14,611 nucleotides of DNA from Bdellovibrionales bacterium (GTDB taxonomy: Bacteria > Bdellovibrionota > Bdellovibrionia > Bdellovibrionales > UBA1609), in the NCBI GenBank assembly GCA_016716765.1, contig JADJVA010000015.1, positions 1-14,611 of the forward strand, read 5' to 3'. This document shows, one piece after another, positions 13,431-14,611 of the stretch. How positions within the stretch are numbered: position 1 is the first letter of the stretch; each line of letters opens with the position of its first letter. The notes under the pieces were generated by a model. That model saw only the letters and a program-made list of their open reading frames with translations. It was not told the DNA's origin and did not search any database. The position numbers and the translations under genes are program-made.

Positions 13431-14607
13431 ATGTTGGTTTTAGAAAACAAAAGAAGATTTAAAAAATTGAGCAACGGCCACAATACCCAGCAGAAGTTGG
13501 CACTTCGGTCAGATATTGTTTTGCTGGCGGCAGAAGGACATCTCCCTGCGAGCATCTCGAAAAAATTGCAAATCTGTGGAGCGACTGCGTCGCGTTGGAT
13601 TAATCGATGGATGGCCGGCCGTGATTCCGGACTTTCGGTCTCTGCGATTTTGGATGATGCGCCAAGATCAGGCGCCCCTGGGACTTTCACACCAGAGCCT
13701 ATTTGCCAATTGTTTGCGATGGCATGTGAGAAGCCAAGCAACTATGGTCGGCCAATTAGCCACTGGACACCAAGAGAACTTGCAGACGAACTCAAAAAAC
13801 AAGGCTTTGTCGACTCTATATCGCCAAGACACGTCGGACGACTGCTAAACGAAGCCGACATCAAACCTCACCTTATGCGATATTATTTGGACACAAAAAA
13901 AGACGAGCGCTTTGATGAAAAGGTAGCCAATATTTGTGAGATCTATGAAAAGGCGCCGTCAATTACCGAGGAGGGCGGTCGGGTGATTAGCCTTGATGAA
14001 ATGCGGCATTCAGGCGCTGGAAAGAACTGCACCAGATAAACCTGGCGAGCCAGGTCGAGTCGAAAGACATGAGTTCAATTACAAAAGACATGGGACGCTC
14101 ACGATGATAGCCAATTTCGACGTGGGAACTGGTGAGGTTGTTCATCCATCGCTCGGCCCGTCGCGAACTGAATCTGATTTTGTTGATCACCTGAATAATC
14201 TGATTTCAAAATCCCCATCTGTCGCAAAGTGGCATTTCGTTCTCGATAATCTTAACATTCATCAGTCAGAGTCCTTGGTCGTTTTCGTGGCAAGCCAGAT
14301 TGGTGTCGACACAAACTCTCTCGGTGAAAAGGGCAAATCTGGAATATTGAAATCCCAAAAAAGCCGACAGGATTTTTTGACGAGCCCCGATCATGATATT
14401 GTTTTTCATTACACCCCGAAACACGCCTCGTGGATGAACCAAGTCGAAATATGGTTTAGTATTCTGGTCAGAAAGTTGCTTAAACGTGAGTCATTCAGCA
14501 GCACCGAAAATCTTGGAATAAAAATTCTCGATTTCATAAAATACTTCAACAGGACCATGGCAAAACCATTCAGGTGGACTTACAAGGGAAGGGTGCTGTC
14601 AGCATGA
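13431..14607 (+). pseudogene. IS630-family transposase with a frameshift at the first catalytic Asp
   Basis: The first frame (13431 to about 14000) holds HTH segments (ASISKKLQICGATASRWINR; WTPRELADELKKQGF) and ends with the first catalytic motif VISLDE. The second frame, to TGA 14607, carries GIQALERTAPDKPGEPGRVE, then WHFVLDNLNIHQSESL (second Asp) and HASWMNQVEIWFSILVRKLL (Glu). Together they give about 390 aa, a normal length. The frames meet at GATGAAATGCGGC near 13995-14006. Two more A residues would give the family-like DEKCGIQALER, and one fewer gives DECGIQALER. There is no long slippery run, so a disabling mutation is likelier than programmed shifting. It is unrelated in detail to the IS630 at the left edge, and its right terminus is outside the window. 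Confidence 0.82.
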
Positions 14608-14611
14608 AAAG

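Noticed and set aside
1..14611. CRISPR array, tRNA, rRNA or riboswitch
   Set aside because: No regularly spaced direct repeats, cloverleaf or conserved rRNA motifs were seen on either strand.

Overview
The window is almost entirely mobile DNA. I count five transposable elements that look complete or nearly complete in coding capacity, one broken transposase gene that runs to the right edge, one IS21 remnant, and three or four decayed small genes. There is no housekeeping gene, rRNA, tRNA or CRISPR array. The host cannot be named from this. Base composition is moderate, start sites are of ordinary Shine-Dalgarno type, and the mix of families (IS630, IS21, ISAzo13, an ExeA-type ATPase transposon and small Cys-rich companion proteins) suggests an environmental Gram-negative proteobacterium in the broad delta/Bdellovibrionota range. 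That placement is a weak inference. The window begins exactly at an IS630 terminus and ends just after another IS630-type stop codon, as expected of an assembly contig broken at repeats.

Layout. 1-1154: complete IS630 with perfect 26-bp terminal inverted repeats and a transposase that needs a -1 frameshift at an A8 run. 1171-2525: truncated, frameshifted IS21 remnant (istB and the istA C-terminus). 2526-7324: an ExeA-type transposon of the Mu/Tn7 style. Its minus-strand genes read DUF6431-like zinc-ribbon protein, DDE transposase with a Mu-C-like tail, ExeA/TniB-like AAA ATPase, and a ~70-aa protein. It is interrupted at 2886-4377 by an IS701/IS4-like element with 88-bp near-perfect terminal repeats and a TTAA duplication, sitting in the last codons of the small gene. 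7325-8609: ISAzo13-family element. 8610-10082: accessory debris, comprising a possible small secreted protein, a frameshifted DUF6788-like gene, a decayed zinc-ribbon gene and an orphan ORF tail, with two strong hairpins. 10083-13223: an element carrying two different DDE transposases in tandem between related ends. 13215-13355: a second DUF6788-like gene, cut by the end of that element. 13431-14607: a second, unrelated IS630-type transposase with a frameshift at its first catalytic Asp.

How the parts work together. The IS701-like element landed in the ExeA-type transposon, which itself abuts a truncated IS21. The two-DDE element abuts a truncated DUF6788-like gene. The region therefore reads as serial insertion into neutral DNA. 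The most interesting candidates are the two-DDE element, where two DD-E recombinases of different length and architecture share one pair of ends, and the four-gene ExeA-type transposon, whose DUF6431-like protein could play the role TniQ plays elsewhere. Frameshifts in the decayed genes fall mostly at short homopolymers, while roughly 8 kb of neighbouring transposase and ATPase reading frame is open.
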